Of a stretch of 64,000 bases of DNA, positions 16,324 to 26,595 are shown one piece after another. Numbering within the stretch: the first letter of the stretch is position 1; each line of letters begins with the position of its first letter. The position numbers and the translations under genes were made by a program. The DNA is from Salibacterium halotolerans. Its GTDB lineage: Bacteria > Bacillota > Bacilli > Bacillales > Marinococcaceae. The DNA lies in NCBI RefSeq assembly GCF_900115625.1, contig NZ_FOXD01000014.1, positions 1 through 64,000 of the forward strand, given 5' to 3'. The notes beneath the pieces were generated by a model. The model was given only the letters and a program-made list of their open reading frames with translations, searched no databases and was not told the DNA's origin.

Positions 16324-16815
16324 TCAGATGAAATGTACACCGAAATACACAATCCAGCAAAGCATGAGAAAGGAAACAGCTCCCTCCCCTGCTTTCGATC
16401 CTGTTTTTGTCGTGAGAGGAAAAGAAATTTTCTGTTTCACCGGATACAAAAGATGAATACCCTGCGGGGTCATCATATCGAGCAGCAGATGACTGACTGC
16501 CCCGGTTGTAATCCCGTACTGAACAACTGTACCCCAGGCATACGGGATTAACCCGGCGCATAAATAAAGAACTGCCATAAATAGTATGCTGTGTGTAATT
16601 GTTCGATGTCCGAACAGCTTCTGTATCATAGTAGAAACAGGTCGGATTCTCCGTCCAAACCATGAAAACGGCTGGCAGATATCAGGCAGCAGCCCGCCGA
16701 TCAGAACAGCAGCCGTATATGCGACTGCTTCTGCTGTAGAAAAAGAAAGAGATCCGACCCAATACACCGCCGTTCCTGCGGCTAATGCGCCAATCGTGTG
16801 TGTACCTGCATTCAT
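16324..16815 (-). CDS. YdjM-like membrane-bound metal-dependent hydrolase
   Basis: A 163-residue polytopic membrane protein of the YdjM/LexA-binding hydrolase-like family. It starts MNAGTHTIGALAAG, with His-containing motifs GGLLPDICQP (about 40), FGHRTITHSILF (about 68-80) and HLLLDMMTPQGIHLLYP (about 108-125). The conserved D, H-R-x-x-T-H-S and H-x-x-x-D groups are the presumed metal ligands. Its substrate is unknown; relatives in E. coli are SOS-regulated. GGAAGGAACC precedes the ATG. It lies 41 bases before the parC stop, in the same direction as parEC, so it may be co-transcribed. Confidence 0.82.
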   Translation of the reverse strand: MNAGTHTIGALAAGTAVYWVGSLSFSTAEAVAYTAAVLIGGLLPDICQPFSWFGRRIRPVSTMIQKLFGHRTITHSILFMAVLYLCAGLIPYAWGTVVQYGITTGAVSHLLLDMMTPQGIHLLYPVKQKISFPLTTKTGSKAGEGAVSFLMLCWIVYFGVHFI

Positions 16816-16856
16816 GATGTTGGTTCCTTCCTTGTTGTAGTGCGGTATTTTGTTGT

Positions 16857-19328
16857 TCAGCTGTTGGATTCTTTGCTGTTTTCATTTGTTTTCTGCAGAG
16901 ATTGGTAATCAAGCGCCGGCCAGGCGTCCGTCACGGTGCCGAGTTCTTTCGTGTCAATGAGAAAAGAACCATTACTGTACCGGTCACTTTTACGCATACT
17001 GCCGACATCTTCGGTTTCCACGCTTCCGGTTTCGGTTTGAATCCGGAGCCCGCTTTCTTTACCATCCCACGGCTGCAGGCTCGAAATAAGATGCGGATTC
17101 TGTTTCAATTCGCGGAGCATAACAAGCCCTCGTTTCGCACGGCTCGATGTATCAAATTCTTTCAGGGGCATTTTCTTTACGGCACCCCGGTGCGTCACAA
17201 CTACGGCTTCGAACGGACCATCTGATGAGAGAGAGAAGCCGTTCACCACGGAATCCCCCGCTTTCAGGTCAATTCCTTTCACCCCTGCGGCACGCTGACC
17301 GACCGCTGTCACCTCATCTTCGGCAAAACGAAGACCGTAACCAAAATTCGTCGCAATAAAGAGCTCATTCGACCCGTCCGTTACATCAACATTTATCAGT
17401 TTATCACTGTCTTTCAGTTTTACAGCCACCAGAGCTCTCGAATACCGCTGTGCCTGATAAGCGGAAAGCACCGTCTTTTTCACCATACCGTTTTTCGTGA
17501 AGAATGTGAGATAGCGGTCATCGGTGAATTCAGAGACAGCAATAACCCGGACAAGCGAATCGTCCGCCTCCAGCGGAACAATATTGCCAATGTGCTGTCC
17601 GTTATCTTTCCAGCGTATATCAGCCAGTTCATGTACCGGCATGTAGATGTACTGCCCTTTTGCCGTAAAGAGAAGAAGTGTATCGGTCGTATTGCGCTCC
17701 GCCGCATACAGCAGATCGTCGGTTTCCTTCATTCCCGGCGGTTCTTCATTGGAGGCGGAATAAGACCGGTAGCTGGTACGTTTGATATACCCTTCCTTCG
17801 TAGCACTGACAATGACATTCTCAGCCGGCACCATGACTTCCAGATCTATTTTGAGCTCTTCAATTTCGGCTTCAATCACGCTGCGCCGTTCATCGTTATA
17901 TGTTTTTTTCACGTAAGCGAGTTTGTCTTTGATCACTTTCAGAAGCTTGGATTCACTGTCTAAAATTCCGCGTAGTTTCTTAATTTGTTTATCCAGATCT
18001 TCCGCCTCTTTTTCCAGTGTCGTAATATCCGTGTTTGTCAGTCTGTAAAGCTGTAAGGTGACGATGGCCTCGGCCTGTTGTTCGGTGAAATCAAAGGATG
18101 CCGTCAAATTGGTTTTGGCATCTTTTTTATCATTGGATCCCCGTATGATCTCAATGACTTCATCCAGAATGGAGATAGCTTTTTTCAGACCCTCCACGAT
18201 ATGCTGCCGCCGTTCGGCTTTATCAAGTTCGTATCTGGAACGATTCGTGACAACCTCTTTCTGATGGGAGATATAAGCCTCAAGCAGTTGCTTCAATCCC
18301 AGAAGCTGCGGGGTTTTATTGTGGATGGCTACCATATTGAAGCTGTAGGACACCTGCAGGTCGGTATTTTTGTATAAGTAATTCAATACACCCTGCGGGT
18401 CTGCTTCTTTCTTCAGTTCAATCACAATCCGGAGGCCGGTCCGGTCCGTATCATCACGGACTTCTGCAATGCCGTCCACTTTTTTGTCAAAACGAATCTC
18501 ATCCATCCGTTTGACCAGGTTGGATTTCACAACTTCATACGGAAGTTCGGTTACAGCAATCTGTTTTCTTCCGCCTTTCAGCGTTTCCATTTCGGTTTTG
18601 GAGCGCACAACAACTTTACCGCGGCCGGTTTCATACGCTTTTTTTATGCCGTCTGTTCCCTGAATGATGCCTCCTGTCGGAAAATCAGGCCCTTTCATGA
18701 CGGTCATGAGATCATCCACGGTGCAGTCAGGGTTGTTAATTTCCATCAAGGCGGCGTCAATGACTTCTCCGAGCTGATGAGGGGGGATGTCTGTCGCATA
18801 ACCGGACGATATTCCGGTCGATCCGTTCACGAGAAGATTCGGATACATCGCCGGCAGAACAACCGGTTCTTCAATCGAATCATCAAAGTTCGGAATGTAT
18901 TCGACCGTGTTTTTTTCAATGTCCTGCAGCATTTCTGCTGAGATGGAGGAAAGCCTCGCTTCGGTATAGCGCATCGCCGCCGGAGGATCCCCGTCAATGG
19001 AGCCGTTATTGCCGTGCATCTCCACAAGTGGATGGCGGCCTTTCCAGTCCTGGCTCATCCTCACCATCGCTTCATACACCGAGGAGTCTCCGTGCGGATG
19101 GTAATTCCCGATGACGTTGCCGACCGTCTTGGCCGCTTTACGGAATGGTTTATCAGCCGTGTTGCCGTCCTGCAGCATCGCATAAAGAATCCGCCGCTGC
19201 ACCGGCTTCAATCCGTCTCTTGCATCCGGAAGCGCGCGCTCCTGAATGATATATTTACTGTATCGGCCGAACCGGTCGCCCAGCACGTCCTCCAGTGGTA
19301 AATCCAGATGTTTTTCTGCCTCGGTCAC
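16857..19328 (-). CDS. parC: DNA topoisomerase IV subunit A
   Basis: An 823-residue ParC that cuts and rejoins DNA during chromosome decatenation. The winged-helix/tower domain begins [23 protein letters not shown]. The quinolone region [15 protein letters not shown] keeps the wild-type Ser and Glu. The active-site Tyr is in [11 protein letters not shown] (about 120). The C-terminal beta-pinwheel covers about 500-800 with repeats such as [11 protein letters not shown]. Length matches the Bacillus enzyme. The start is GTG at 19328, right after the parE stop, with GGAGGAGGAG upstream. Confidence 0.97.
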   Translation of the reverse strand: MTEAEKHLDLPLEDVLGDRFGRYSKYIIQERALPDARDGLKPVQRRILYAMLQDGNTADKPFRKAAKTVGNVIGNYHPHGDSSVYEAMVRMSQDWKGRHPLVEMHGNNGSIDGDPPAAMRYTEARLSSISAEMLQDIEKNTVEYIPNFDDSIEEPVVLPAMYPNLLVNGSTGISSGYATDIPPHQLGEVIDAALMEINNPDCTVDDLMTVMKGPDFPTGGIIQGTDGIKKAYETGRGKVVVRSKTEMETLKGGRKQIAVTELPYEVVKSNLVKRMDEIRFDKKVDGIAEVRDDTDRTGLRIVIELKKEADPQGVLNYLYKNTDLQVSYSFNMVAIHNKTPQLLGLKQLLEAYISHQKEVVTNRSRYELDKAERRQHIVEGLKKAISILDEVIEIIRGSNDKKDAKTNLTASFDFTEQQAEAIVTLQLYRLTNTDITTLEKEAEDLDKQIKKLRGILDSESKLLKVIKDKLAYVKKTYNDERRSVIEAEIEELKIDLEVMVPAENVIVSATKEGYIKRTSYRSYSASNEEPPGMKETDDLLYAAERNTTDTLLLFTAKGQYIYMPVHELADIRWKDNGQHIGNIVPLEADDSLVRVIAVSEFTDDRYLTFFTKNGMVKKTVLSAYQAQRYSRALVAVKLKDSDKLINVDVTDGSNELFIATNFGYGLRFAEDEVTAVGQRAAGVKGIDLKAGDSVVNGFSLSSDGPFEAVVVTHRGAVKKMPLKEFDTSSRAKRGLVMLRELKQNPHLISSLQPWDGKESGLRIQTETGSVETEDVGSMRKSDRYSNGSFLIDTKELGTVTDAWPALDYQSLQKTNENSKESNS

Positions 19329-19331
19329 GAT

Positions 19332-21296
19332 TTACTCCTCCTCCGTCACATGAAGGTTCTCATTTTCCAGTATATTGTCATTTTCCTGCATGCCGAATTC
19401 TACATGGGATTCTATCCATTTACGCCTTGGTTCCACTTTATCCCCCATAAGCGTAGTGACACGTTTATCCGCGCGCGCCAGGTCATCGACGGTCACCCGG
19501 ACAAGCGTTCTTGTTTCAGGATTCATTGTAGTCTCCCAGAGCTGGGTGGCATCCATCTCGCCGAGGCCTTTATAACGCTGAATGGCGTAGCCTTTTCCGA
19601 CTTTTGATATAGCTTCCTGCAGGCCTTCTTCATCCCACGCGTATTCGATCTTTTCTTTCGCTCCACTGCCTTTACTCACTTTGTATAACGGCGGCAGAGC
19701 AATGAATACTTTGCCGGCTTCAACGAGCGGCCGCATGTAGCGGTAGAAAAAGGTGAGAAGAAGCACCTGAATATGGGCTCCGTCCGTATCAGCGTCGGTC
19801 ATGATCACGATTTTATCATAATTGCTGTCTTCGAGGGAGAAATCCGTGCCGACACCCGATCCGAGTGCGTAAATGACGGTCCGGATTTCTTCGTTTTTCA
19901 TAATATCATCGAGTTTTGCCTTCTCCGTATTTATGACCTTCCCGCGGAGCGGCAGAACCGCCTGAAACTTCCGGTCCCTTCCCTGTTTAGCTGATCCGCC
20001 GGCGGAATCCCCTTCGACAAGATACAGTTCATTATTTTCAGTGTTTCTCGACTGTGCCGGCGTCAGTTTCCCGCTGAGCAGTTCTTTTTTCCGGCTTTTT
20101 TTGCCGCTGCGCGCTTCTTCTCTTGCTTTGCGGGCAGCTTCCCGGGCCTGCGCGGCTTTCATGGCCTTTTTGATCAGCATCGCACTGACGGAGGGGTTTT
20201 CTTCAAAGAAATATGTCAGTTTTTCCGAAAAAATCTGATCGACGGCTGATCTTGCTTCAGGTGTTCCGAGTTTGCTTTTCGTCTGTCCTTCAAACTGAAG
20301 CATGGACTCCGGCACCCGGATCGCAATAACAGCGGTAAAACCTTCCCTGATATCCGAACCATCCAGGTTTTTGTCCTTTTCTTTCAGGAAGTTCATTTTC
20401 CGCGCGTATTCATTAAATGCACGCGTCAGAGCCGTCTTAGCTCCGGATTCATGGGTTCCTCCGTCTTTGGTGCGTACATTATTTACAAAAGACAAAACGT
20501 TGTCTGTGTAGGCATCGTTGAACTGGAACGAAATCTCCAGTTCAATATCCTGGCTCACTCCTTCAAAGTAAACGACAGGATGAAGAACTTCCTTATCTTC
20601 ATTCAGGTATTCCGTAAAGGCCTTGATCCCCGTCTCATAAACAAATGTTTCCGAAACCGGTTCTGCCTCCCGGTTATCGGTCAGGCGGATGGAAACACCA
20701 CTTAATAGAAAAGCGGCTTCGCGCAGCCGTTCGGCAAGCATTTCATATTGATAGGAGGTGGTTGTAAAAATCGACGAATCCGGTTTAAAACGAATGGTGG
20801 TTCCAGTCTTTCTTGTTGTTCCCTCTTCTTTCAGCGGGGTTACCGGTTTTCCGCCGTCGGCAAATTCCTGCCGGTACACGCCGCCGTCTTTATGAATAAC
20901 GACCGTGAGCCATTCCGAGAGCGCATTGACGACAGAAGCTCCGACCCCGTGAAGACCGCCGCTTGTCACGTAACCACCCTGTCCGAATTTCCCGCCAGCG
21001 TGAAGAACGGTGAAAATGACCTCCGGCGTGGATTTACCGGTCCGGTGCATGCCGGTCGGAATCCCTCTGCCGTAATCGGTGATGGAGATACTCTGGTCGG
21101 CATGAAGGGTAACATCTATCACGTTTCCAAATCCCGCCAGCGCTTCATCCACGGCATTATCAAGAATCTCGAACACGAGATGGTGGAGGCCGCGGCTGTC
21201 GGTACTTCCAATATACATCCCTGGTCTTTTACGGACTGCTTCGAGTCCTTCAAGCACCTGTATTGAATCATCATTATAATCAAAGGTCTGTGTCAA
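19332..21296 (-). CDS. parE: DNA topoisomerase IV subunit B
   Basis: A 654-residue ATPase subunit of topoisomerase IV. The GHKL ATPase domain opens IQVLEGLEAVRKRPGMYIG and includes EILDNAVDEALAGFG and DYGRGIPTGMH. The TOPRIM part has LVEGDSAGGSAKQGRDR, LPLRGKVINTEKA and MTDADTDGAHIQ. The start is a TTG at 21296: AAAGGGG lies nine bases before it, and the length and N-terminus (TQTFDYNDDSIQ) match Bacillus ParE. The frame extends further upstream but without support. Four bases separate its stop from parC. Confidence 0.97.
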   Translation of the reverse strand: MTQTFDYNDDSIQVLEGLEAVRKRPGMYIGSTDSRGLHHLVFEILDNAVDEALAGFGNVIDVTLHADQSISITDYGRGIPTGMHRTGKSTPEVIFTVLHAGGKFGQGGYVTSGGLHGVGASVVNALSEWLTVVIHKDGGVYRQEFADGGKPVTPLKEEGTTRKTGTTIRFKPDSSIFTTTSYQYEMLAERLREAAFLLSGVSIRLTDNREAEPVSETFVYETGIKAFTEYLNEDKEVLHPVVYFEGVSQDIELEISFQFNDAYTDNVLSFVNNVRTKDGGTHESGAKTALTRAFNEYARKMNFLKEKDKNLDGSDIREGFTAVIAIRVPESMLQFEGQTKSKLGTPEARSAVDQIFSEKLTYFFEENPSVSAMLIKKAMKAAQAREAARKAREEARSGKKSRKKELLSGKLTPAQSRNTENNELYLVEGDSAGGSAKQGRDRKFQAVLPLRGKVINTEKAKLDDIMKNEEIRTVIYALGSGVGTDFSLEDSNYDKIVIMTDADTDGAHIQVLLLTFFYRYMRPLVEAGKVFIALPPLYKVSKGSGAKEKIEYAWDEEGLQEAISKVGKGYAIQRYKGLGEMDATQLWETTMNPETRTLVRVTVDDLARADKRVTTLMGDKVEPRRKWIESHVEFGMQENDNILENENLHVTEEE

Positions 21297-21445
21297 TGAC
21301 GTGTACCCCTTTCTCTTGCAAGCAAACCTGTATACTACACTATAACACATAAAAGCAGAACATACGTTTTATTTTTTTATAATCTGATAATAATCTCCCG
21401 GAAAAACAAAAACACTGGTCTCTTCTTATTACGTTGTGAAACGAG

Positions 21446-21475
21446 AAACGCTCATCTGTAGAAGGATGAGCGTTT
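21446..21475 (-). terminator. Terminator-like hairpin after yneT
   Basis: AAACGCTCATC (21446-21456) pairs with GATGAGCGTTT (21465-21475), nine bases after the CoA-binding protein stop on the minus strand. The T-run is short. Confidence 0.65.
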
Positions 21476-21483
21476 GTTTATCA

Positions 21484-21906
21484 TCAAGATAACCGGGCAA
21501 GTTCAACCTTGATACACTTATCCATAATGACCGTCATCCCGGATTCTTCAGCAGTCCGGGCGGCTTCCTCACTCACAAGTTCCAGCTGGGCCCAGAACAC
21601 GCCGGGAACGTCCGGCATCGCGGCTGCTTCTTCAGCGATACCCGGGAGATGCTCTGTGCGGCGGAATACGTTGACGATATCAACGTGTTCCTGAATGTCA
21701 CCGAGCCGTGCAGCTGCCTTCTCACCCAGCACTTCCTCCACGTTCGGATTGACCGGGATAATGCGGTACCCTGCCTTCTGCATGGCTTCAGCGACCTGAT
21801 GGGAAGTCCGCGTGGGATTACCGGACAAACCGACGACCGCAATAGTGGTACTGTTTTTTAATACAGAGGATATTCTATCTTCGGAGGGATTGTGAAACAT
21901 GTTCAT
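21484..21906 (-). CDS. yneT: CoA-binding domain protein, YneT/YccU-like
   Basis: A 140-residue single-domain Rossmann protein of the CoA-binding (succinyl-CoA ligase-like) family. Motifs include TIAVVGLSGNPTRTSHQVAEAM (cited in part: TIAVVGLSGNP), a strand YRIIPVNPNVEEVLGE, VDIVNVFRRTEHLP and MDKCIKVE near the end. Its biochemical role is unknown. In B. subtilis yneT lies directly before parE-parC, and here the order is the same although plsY (yneS) is missing from the interval. AGGAG precedes the ATG at 21906 by nine bases. Confidence 0.88.
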   Translation of the reverse strand: MNMFHNPSEDRISSVLKNSTTIAVVGLSGNPTRTSHQVAEAMQKAGYRIIPVNPNVEEVLGEKAAARLGDIQEHVDIVNVFRRTEHLPGIAEEAAAMPDVPGVFWAQLELVSEEAARTAEESGMTVIMDKCIKVELARLS

Positions 21907-21930
21907 GTCTCATTTCTCCTTTTCTATAGA

Positions 21931-23463
21931 TTAGTCAAAAAATCCATTATCCGTCAAGTACTCTCTTGCAACAATACTTGGATCTGCATCGTTATAATCG
22001 ACCATATAGTTCATCTGCTGCATTTCTTCATTGGTGATTTCACCGGAAAGCTGGTTCAAAATACGTTCCAGTTCCGGATGGGCTTCCAAGGTTTTCTGCT
22101 TCATGAGCGGAGCACCCTGGTAAGGTGGAAACAGATTTTTATCGTCTTCGAGAACGCGCATGTTGTATTCCACGATGTCGGCACTGGTGAAATAGGCGTC
22201 AATAATATCAACTTCTCCTACTTCCAGCGCACGGGCGCGCAGACCTGCATCCATCGTTTCCACATTCTCAAACGTTAAACCATATACCTCCTGAATACCC
22301 AGATACCCATCCTGCCGGTTGGCAAATTCAAACGTGAATCCCGGCGTTAACTGATCAGTATACGGCCCCAAATCTGAAATGGTTTCAATGCCGAGTTTCT
22401 GTGCCTGCTTTTCTCTCATCGCAAGGGCATATGTATTGTTGAACTGCATCGGTTCAAGGTACGCCATATTGTATTCCCGTGCCATGCCTTTGGCAGCACG
22501 TTCATATACTTCTTCTTCCGTGCTTCCCGGTGAGGCAGTCTGGTCCAGCAGGGCTGTCAAGGCAGTGCCGGTGAATTCGGGATAAATATCTATTTCATCG
22601 ACCTGCAGTGCATTAAAGGCAGCAGCCGTACTGCCAAAACCGGACTGCACCTCTACATTCAAATCTGTCTCGTTTTCAATCAAGTGATGGTACATATTAG
22701 CGATAATTTCCGGTTCCGCTCCCATCTTACCACCAATGACAAGGTCGGGTTTTTGATTGAAGGAAAAAAGCGGGAGCGCGACAACAAGAAGAGCCGCACC
22801 GAGAACGGCGGCTACCGGCGTTAAGGCTTTACCTTTGGACGTTTTTTCAGTTACCCGGAGTATAAAATCAAAAAACAGTGCAAGCAGAGCAGCAGGAATG
22901 GCTCCAAGCAGAATATAAGCGTTATCCGCCCGGTCGATGCCGGTCATAATAAAATCGCCGAGTCCGCCCGCGCTGATCAGTGCCGCCAGGGTGGCGGTTC
23001 CGACAATCAGCACCATGGAGGTACGGATACCAGCCATAATAACCGGGATCGCCATCGGGAGCTCTACTTTGCGCAGGCGGCGGAATGAAGACATTCCCAT
23101 ACCGGTAGCAGCTTCTTTAACCGCCGGGTCTACTTCACTGATTCCCGTGTACGTATTACGCAGAATAGGAAGGAGCGCATAAGCCGTCAGAGCAACAACG
23201 GCCGGAAACGTTCCGATTTCATTAAGAATAAGAATCATGAAGCCGAGCAGTGCGAGACTTGGAATCGTCTGAAGTACCGCTGCAGCACCGATGACCGGCT
23301 CAGCCACCCGTTTTTTTCTGGACAGGTAAATACCGAGCGGTACCGATATGAAAACAGCGCATAACAAAGCAAGCAGTGACATATGTATGTGCTCCCAAAG
23401 CAGTGTCCAGAACATGTTCTGCCGGTTCTGGAAGAGGTCCAGCATCTCTTGGAAAACTCCCAT
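21931..23463 (-). CDS. Fused permease and substrate-binding protein of a quaternary-amine/ergothioneine-type ABC importer
   Basis: A 510-residue fusion. Residues 1-215 form the permease, with five to six helices and the EAA-like loop DPAVKEAATGMGMSSFRRLRKVELPMAIP (around 115, cited in parts). Residues 235-510 form an extracellular ligand-binding domain: PDLVIGGKMGAEPEIIANM, VDEIDIYPEFTGTALTALL, FEFANRQDGYLG and VDIIDAYFTSADIVEYNM. This fused design is that of OpuF, BilE and EgtU, which take up glycine betaine and related osmolytes, bile-stress compounds or ergothioneine; the sequence alone does not fix the ligand. Its start immediately follows the ATPase gene stop, so they are translationally coupled. 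Confidence 0.88.
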   Translation of the reverse strand: MGVFQEMLDLFQNRQNMFWTLLWEHIHMSLLALLCAVFISVPLGIYLSRKKRVAEPVIGAAAVLQTIPSLALLGFMILILNEIGTFPAVVALTAYALLPILRNTYTGISEVDPAVKEAATGMGMSSFRRLRKVELPMAIPVIMAGIRTSMVLIVGTATLAALISAGGLGDFIMTGIDRADNAYILLGAIPAALLALFFDFILRVTEKTSKGKALTPVAAVLGAALLVVALPLFSFNQKPDLVIGGKMGAEPEIIANMYHHLIENETDLNVEVQSGFGSTAAAFNALQVDEIDIYPEFTGTALTALLDQTASPGSTEEEVYERAAKGMAREYNMAYLEPMQFNNTYALAMREKQAQKLGIETISDLGPYTDQLTPGFTFEFANRQDGYLGIQEVYGLTFENVETMDAGLRARALEVGEVDIIDAYFTSADIVEYNMRVLEDDKNLFPPYQGAPLMKQKTLEAHPELERILNQLSGEITNEEMQQMNYMVDYNDADPSIVAREYLTDNGFFD

Positions 23464-24528
23464 CTATACGGACTCCTTTCCTGATTCCTTATGAAACTGC
23501 TGCATGTAGCGTACGATATCTTTATAGCTCAGCACACCGATCAGTTTTCCGTTTTCGATAACGGGGAGTGCATCGACATCGCTTGTTTCAAAATACTCTA
23601 CCGCTTTTTTCAGCATCGTCTCCGGGGAAACGGTTACGGAATGGTCCTCTATTTCCCCCTCCCTGCTGCGTCCGAGAAAATGATAATCGCTGTCGAAAAT
23701 GTACATCGGGGCCGGATACAGCGGGGAATTAGGAAGGTCAGCCACATTTACGCTGTGTTCGCTTTTACAGCTCATCATCTTTTTGACAGGCGTGTCCCAC
23801 TCATTGGTCCGGTCTCCGATGAAATCCCTGACAAAATCATCTGCGGGATGATGAACGAGTTCATGGGGCGTGCCGGTCTGTACAATCCGGCCCGATTCCA
23901 TCAGGCAGATGCGGTCCCCGATAGCAAGAGCCTCATCCATATCGTGGGTGACAAAAACGATTGTTTTTTGGATCCGCGACTGCAGTTCCTTCACGTCTTT
24001 CTGCAGCTGTTCTCTTGTGATGGGGTCAAGTGCGCTGAAAGGCTCGTCCATAATCAGAATATCAGGGTCCGACGCAAGCGCACGAACGACCCCGACACGC
24101 TGCTGCTGTCCGCCGGATAATTCTTTGGGCATCCGGCGCCTGTACACGGATGGATCGAGTTCCACCATGTTCATCAGTTCATCCACCCGGTCCGAAATCT
24201 GATTTTTGCTCCATTTACGCATTTCCGGAACGACAGCGATATTTTCTTCAATTGTCATTGTCGGAAACAACGCAATCTGCTGCAGAACGTATCCAATGTT
24301 CCAGCGCAGTTCCTGCAGGTTCCACCTTGTTAAGTCGGCACCCTCAATGCGGATCGAACCTGATGACGGTTCAATCAGCCGGTTGATCATTTTCAGGGTC
24401 GTTGTTTTACCACAGCCGCTCGGGCCGATTAAGACAAACAGCTCCCCTTTTTTTATTTCAGCCGTAAAGTCATCCACGGCTTTTGTTCCATCCGGAAATG
24501 TTTTGGTGATGCTTTCAAATGTTATCAT
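23464..24528 (-). CDS. ATP-binding subunit with CBS domains for the adjacent importer
   Basis: A 354-residue ABC ATPase of the OpuCA/ProV type. Walker A is LIGPSGCGKTTTLKM (about 33), the signature is ELSGGQQQRVGVVRAL (about 130), Walker B is PDILIMDEPFSALD, and the switch His is in FVTHDMDEAL. A pair of C-terminal CBS domains (about 250-345) ends VIENGKLIGVLSYKDIVRYM. Such CBS modules sense ionic strength or nucleotides in osmolyte importers. It is the first gene of a two-gene operon with the fused permease. GAGGAGAACG precedes the ATG. Confidence 0.92.
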   Translation of the reverse strand: MITFESITKTFPDGTKAVDDFTAEIKKGELFVLIGPSGCGKTTTLKMINRLIEPSSGSIRIEGADLTRWNLQELRWNIGYVLQQIALFPTMTIEENIAVVPEMRKWSKNQISDRVDELMNMVELDPSVYRRRMPKELSGGQQQRVGVVRALASDPDILIMDEPFSALDPITREQLQKDVKELQSRIQKTIVFVTHDMDEALAIGDRICLMESGRIVQTGTPHELVHHPADDFVRDFIGDRTNEWDTPVKKMMSCKSEHSVNVADLPNSPLYPAPMYIFDSDYHFLGRSREGEIEDHSVTVSPETMLKKAVEYFETSDVDALPVIENGKLIGVLSYKDIVRYMQQFHKESGKESV

Positions 24529-24654
24529 CGTACCGTTCTCCTCTTGTATTCAGGTAAATAGTCCATGATAAGAGTTAATATCACATTTTTGTACTTTTTA
24601 AACCCGTTTTGAACATCAGAAGACATCCTCTGTAAAACAAGCGGCATATCATAC

Positions 24655-26169
24655 TTACAGAGAATACAGCTTCCGGTATTTGGTTTCGAGATAATCGAGC
24701 AGATAATCCGGATTAATGGATTCACCAGTTGCCTCTTTTATAATTTCCACCGGCGTTTTGCTTTTTCCGTATTGATGTACATGGTTGGTCATCCATTGTT
24801 TGATTGGTTCGAGGTTTCCTTCCTGCAGTTTTGTATCAAAATCAGGGATATCACGCCGCAGCGCATCGTAAAACTGAGCGGCATACATATAACCGAGCGC
24901 GTAGGAAGGAAAGTACCCAAATGCTCCGAATGACCAGTGCACGTCCTGCAATACACCTTTGCTGTCGTCAGGTGGCGTGATACCAAGGTATTCCTGCATC
25001 TTTTCGTTCCAGATACGAGGCAGATCCTTCACTTCAATATCTCCGTTTATGAGCTGTTTTTCTATCTCGTAACGAAGCATAATATGCAGGGTATAGGTGA
25101 GTTCATCGGCTTCGATGCGGATAAGGGAAGGCCCGGCCGTATTAATGGCGCGGTAAAATTCATCAAGTGTCACATCATCAAACGCACTGCCTGCTTCTTC
25201 CCGCAGCATGTCGTAATGATACTCCCAGAATGCCTTCGAGCGGCCGACCACGTTTTCCCAGAACAACGACTGGGATTCATGGATGCCCATAGAAGCCCCG
25301 TCGGACAGTACTGTTGCCTTCCATTCCTGCGGGAGATTCTGTTCATACAGCGCATGACCACCTTCATGAATCGTGCCAAACAATGCGGTTCTAAAGTCGT
25401 TTTCATCGTAATTCGTGGTGACGCGGACATCCGACGGATTCAGCCCGAGGGCGAACGGGTGGGCTGTTTCATCAAGACGGCCGGCTGCAAAGTCATATGT
25501 CATACGGCGAAGAATGTTACTGCTGACAGCCGTCTGTTTTTGTTTAGGAAATGGTTCAAACAAAATAGACGTGTCCGGTTTTACAGACGAAGCAGCAACC
25601 TCATCGACGAGCGGCTGCAGACGCTTATGCAGGCGGTTGAAAACGTCGTCCAGCATCTCGGTTGTCATCCCCGGTTCATAATCTTCCAGAAGAGCATCAT
25701 AGGGATGTTTATCATATCCCCAGTACTCTGCAAAACGGCGGCTGAATTCCACGAGTTTCTCGAGATACGGACGAAGCATTTCAAAGTCGTCTGCTTCTTT
25801 GGCCTGTTCCCAGACTGCTTCTGATTTTGCTGCCAGTGTGCTGTATTCCTGATACTCTTCAGACGGAATCCGGACGGAACGTTCGTACTGTTTTTTCAGT
25901 TCTTCGGCGGCTTTGCGGATCCACGGTGTGACCTCATCCTCTTTGTATGCCAGAATAGTATCGACATAATACGCGGTTTTATCGGAAGTTGTTAATTGAA
26001 ACAGTTCTGTCGACAGCCTGCCGACAGCTTCGGCACGGTCGTCCGTGCCTTTCTCGGGGATTTTGGTTCTCGCATCCCACTCCATAAGGCCCAAAGCCTG
26101 TTCATAAGCATTCATCGTATACATATGTTCAAGAAACTGCTGTTCGATTTTGTTTATGGTATGACTCAT
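24655..26169 (-). CDS. ypwA: Thermostable-type carboxypeptidase, peptidase family M32
   Basis: A 504-residue metallocarboxypeptidase of family M32, as in B. subtilis YpwA. The zinc motif is TIHEGGHALYEQN (about 266-272) with the third ligand Glu in IHESQSLFWENVVGRS (about 296). Conserved family segments GLMEWDAR near the start, DVRVTTNYDEN, IRIEADELTYTLHI and GYFPSYALGYMYAAQ are all present. It removes C-terminal amino acids from peptides in the cytosol. AAAAGGAG lies 11 bases before the ATG. It appears monocistronic. Confidence 0.95.
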   Translation of the reverse strand: MSHTINKIEQQFLEHMYTMNAYEQALGLMEWDARTKIPEKGTDDRAEAVGRLSTELFQLTTSDKTAYYVDTILAYKEDEVTPWIRKAAEELKKQYERSVRIPSEEYQEYSTLAAKSEAVWEQAKEADDFEMLRPYLEKLVEFSRRFAEYWGYDKHPYDALLEDYEPGMTTEMLDDVFNRLHKRLQPLVDEVAASSVKPDTSILFEPFPKQKQTAVSSNILRRMTYDFAAGRLDETAHPFALGLNPSDVRVTTNYDENDFRTALFGTIHEGGHALYEQNLPQEWKATVLSDGASMGIHESQSLFWENVVGRSKAFWEYHYDMLREEAGSAFDDVTLDEFYRAINTAGPSLIRIEADELTYTLHIMLRYEIEKQLINGDIEVKDLPRIWNEKMQEYLGITPPDDSKGVLQDVHWSFGAFGYFPSYALGYMYAAQFYDALRRDIPDFDTKLQEGNLEPIKQWMTNHVHQYGKSKTPVEIIKEATGESINPDYLLDYLETKYRKLYSL

Positions 26170-26287
26170 TGTTTCATGGCTCCTTTTGCTTGTGTTACGG
26201 TCAGCGTATCATAAACGCATATTGTTATCATTTTTAAAGGCTGTATATTCCGTGTTATAACAGAAAAAGAAAGGAAGGAGATATCTC

Positions 26288-26593
26288 ATGGTCTCATTTC
26301 GCATAACAGAAGACGCAGCCCGGCTGTACAAACAGGAAATGGAACTGACCGATGGTGATTATGTAAGGCTGTTTGTGAGGGTCGGCGGCGTAGGATCCGG
26401 AGGTTATTCGATGGGAGTGGCCAAAGAAAAACCTGAAGCAGGATCCGCTGTGCTTCAGGTTGATGGCATTTATTTTTTTGTTAATCCCCAGGATCAATGG
26501 TATATGGACGGAATGGTTGTATCCTATGATGCGCAGATTGATTTACTAACGTTTGAAAATCCCAACATACAGGACTTGACCAATCCGCGTTAA
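26288..26593 (+). CDS. yneR: HesB/IscA-like protein YneR
   Basis: A 101-residue protein of the HesB/YadR/YneR family. The N-terminus FRITEDAARLYKQEMEL and the strand YVRLFVRVGGVGSGGYSMGVA are characteristic, followed by VDGIYFFVNPQDQWYMDGMVVSYD. Unlike true A-type iron-sulfur carriers it lacks the three conserved cysteines: the GGVGSGG loop has none. A cluster-carrier role is therefore doubtful, and the function of the subfamily is unknown. AGGAAGGAGATATC precedes the ATG. It is of interest because two other HesB-like genes in this window have an in-frame TGA at that very loop. Confidence 0.88.
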   Translation: MVSFRITEDAARLYKQEMELTDGDYVRLFVRVGGVGSGGYSMGVAKEKPEAGSAVLQVDGIYFFVNPQDQWYMDGMVVSYDAQIDLLTFENPNIQDLTNPR

Positions 26594-26595
26594 TG

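Noticed and set aside
21300-21350. Longer ParE start including a Cys/Tyr-rich extension
   Set aside because: The TTG at 21296 has AAAGGGG nine bases upstream and gives the usual ParE length; the extension would contain the promoter and ribosome site.
24937-25824. 295-codon frame on the plus strand
   Set aside because: It lies opposite the complete M32 carboxypeptidase gene, whose zinc motif and full-length family match are clear; the plus-strand frame has no ribosome site or domain.
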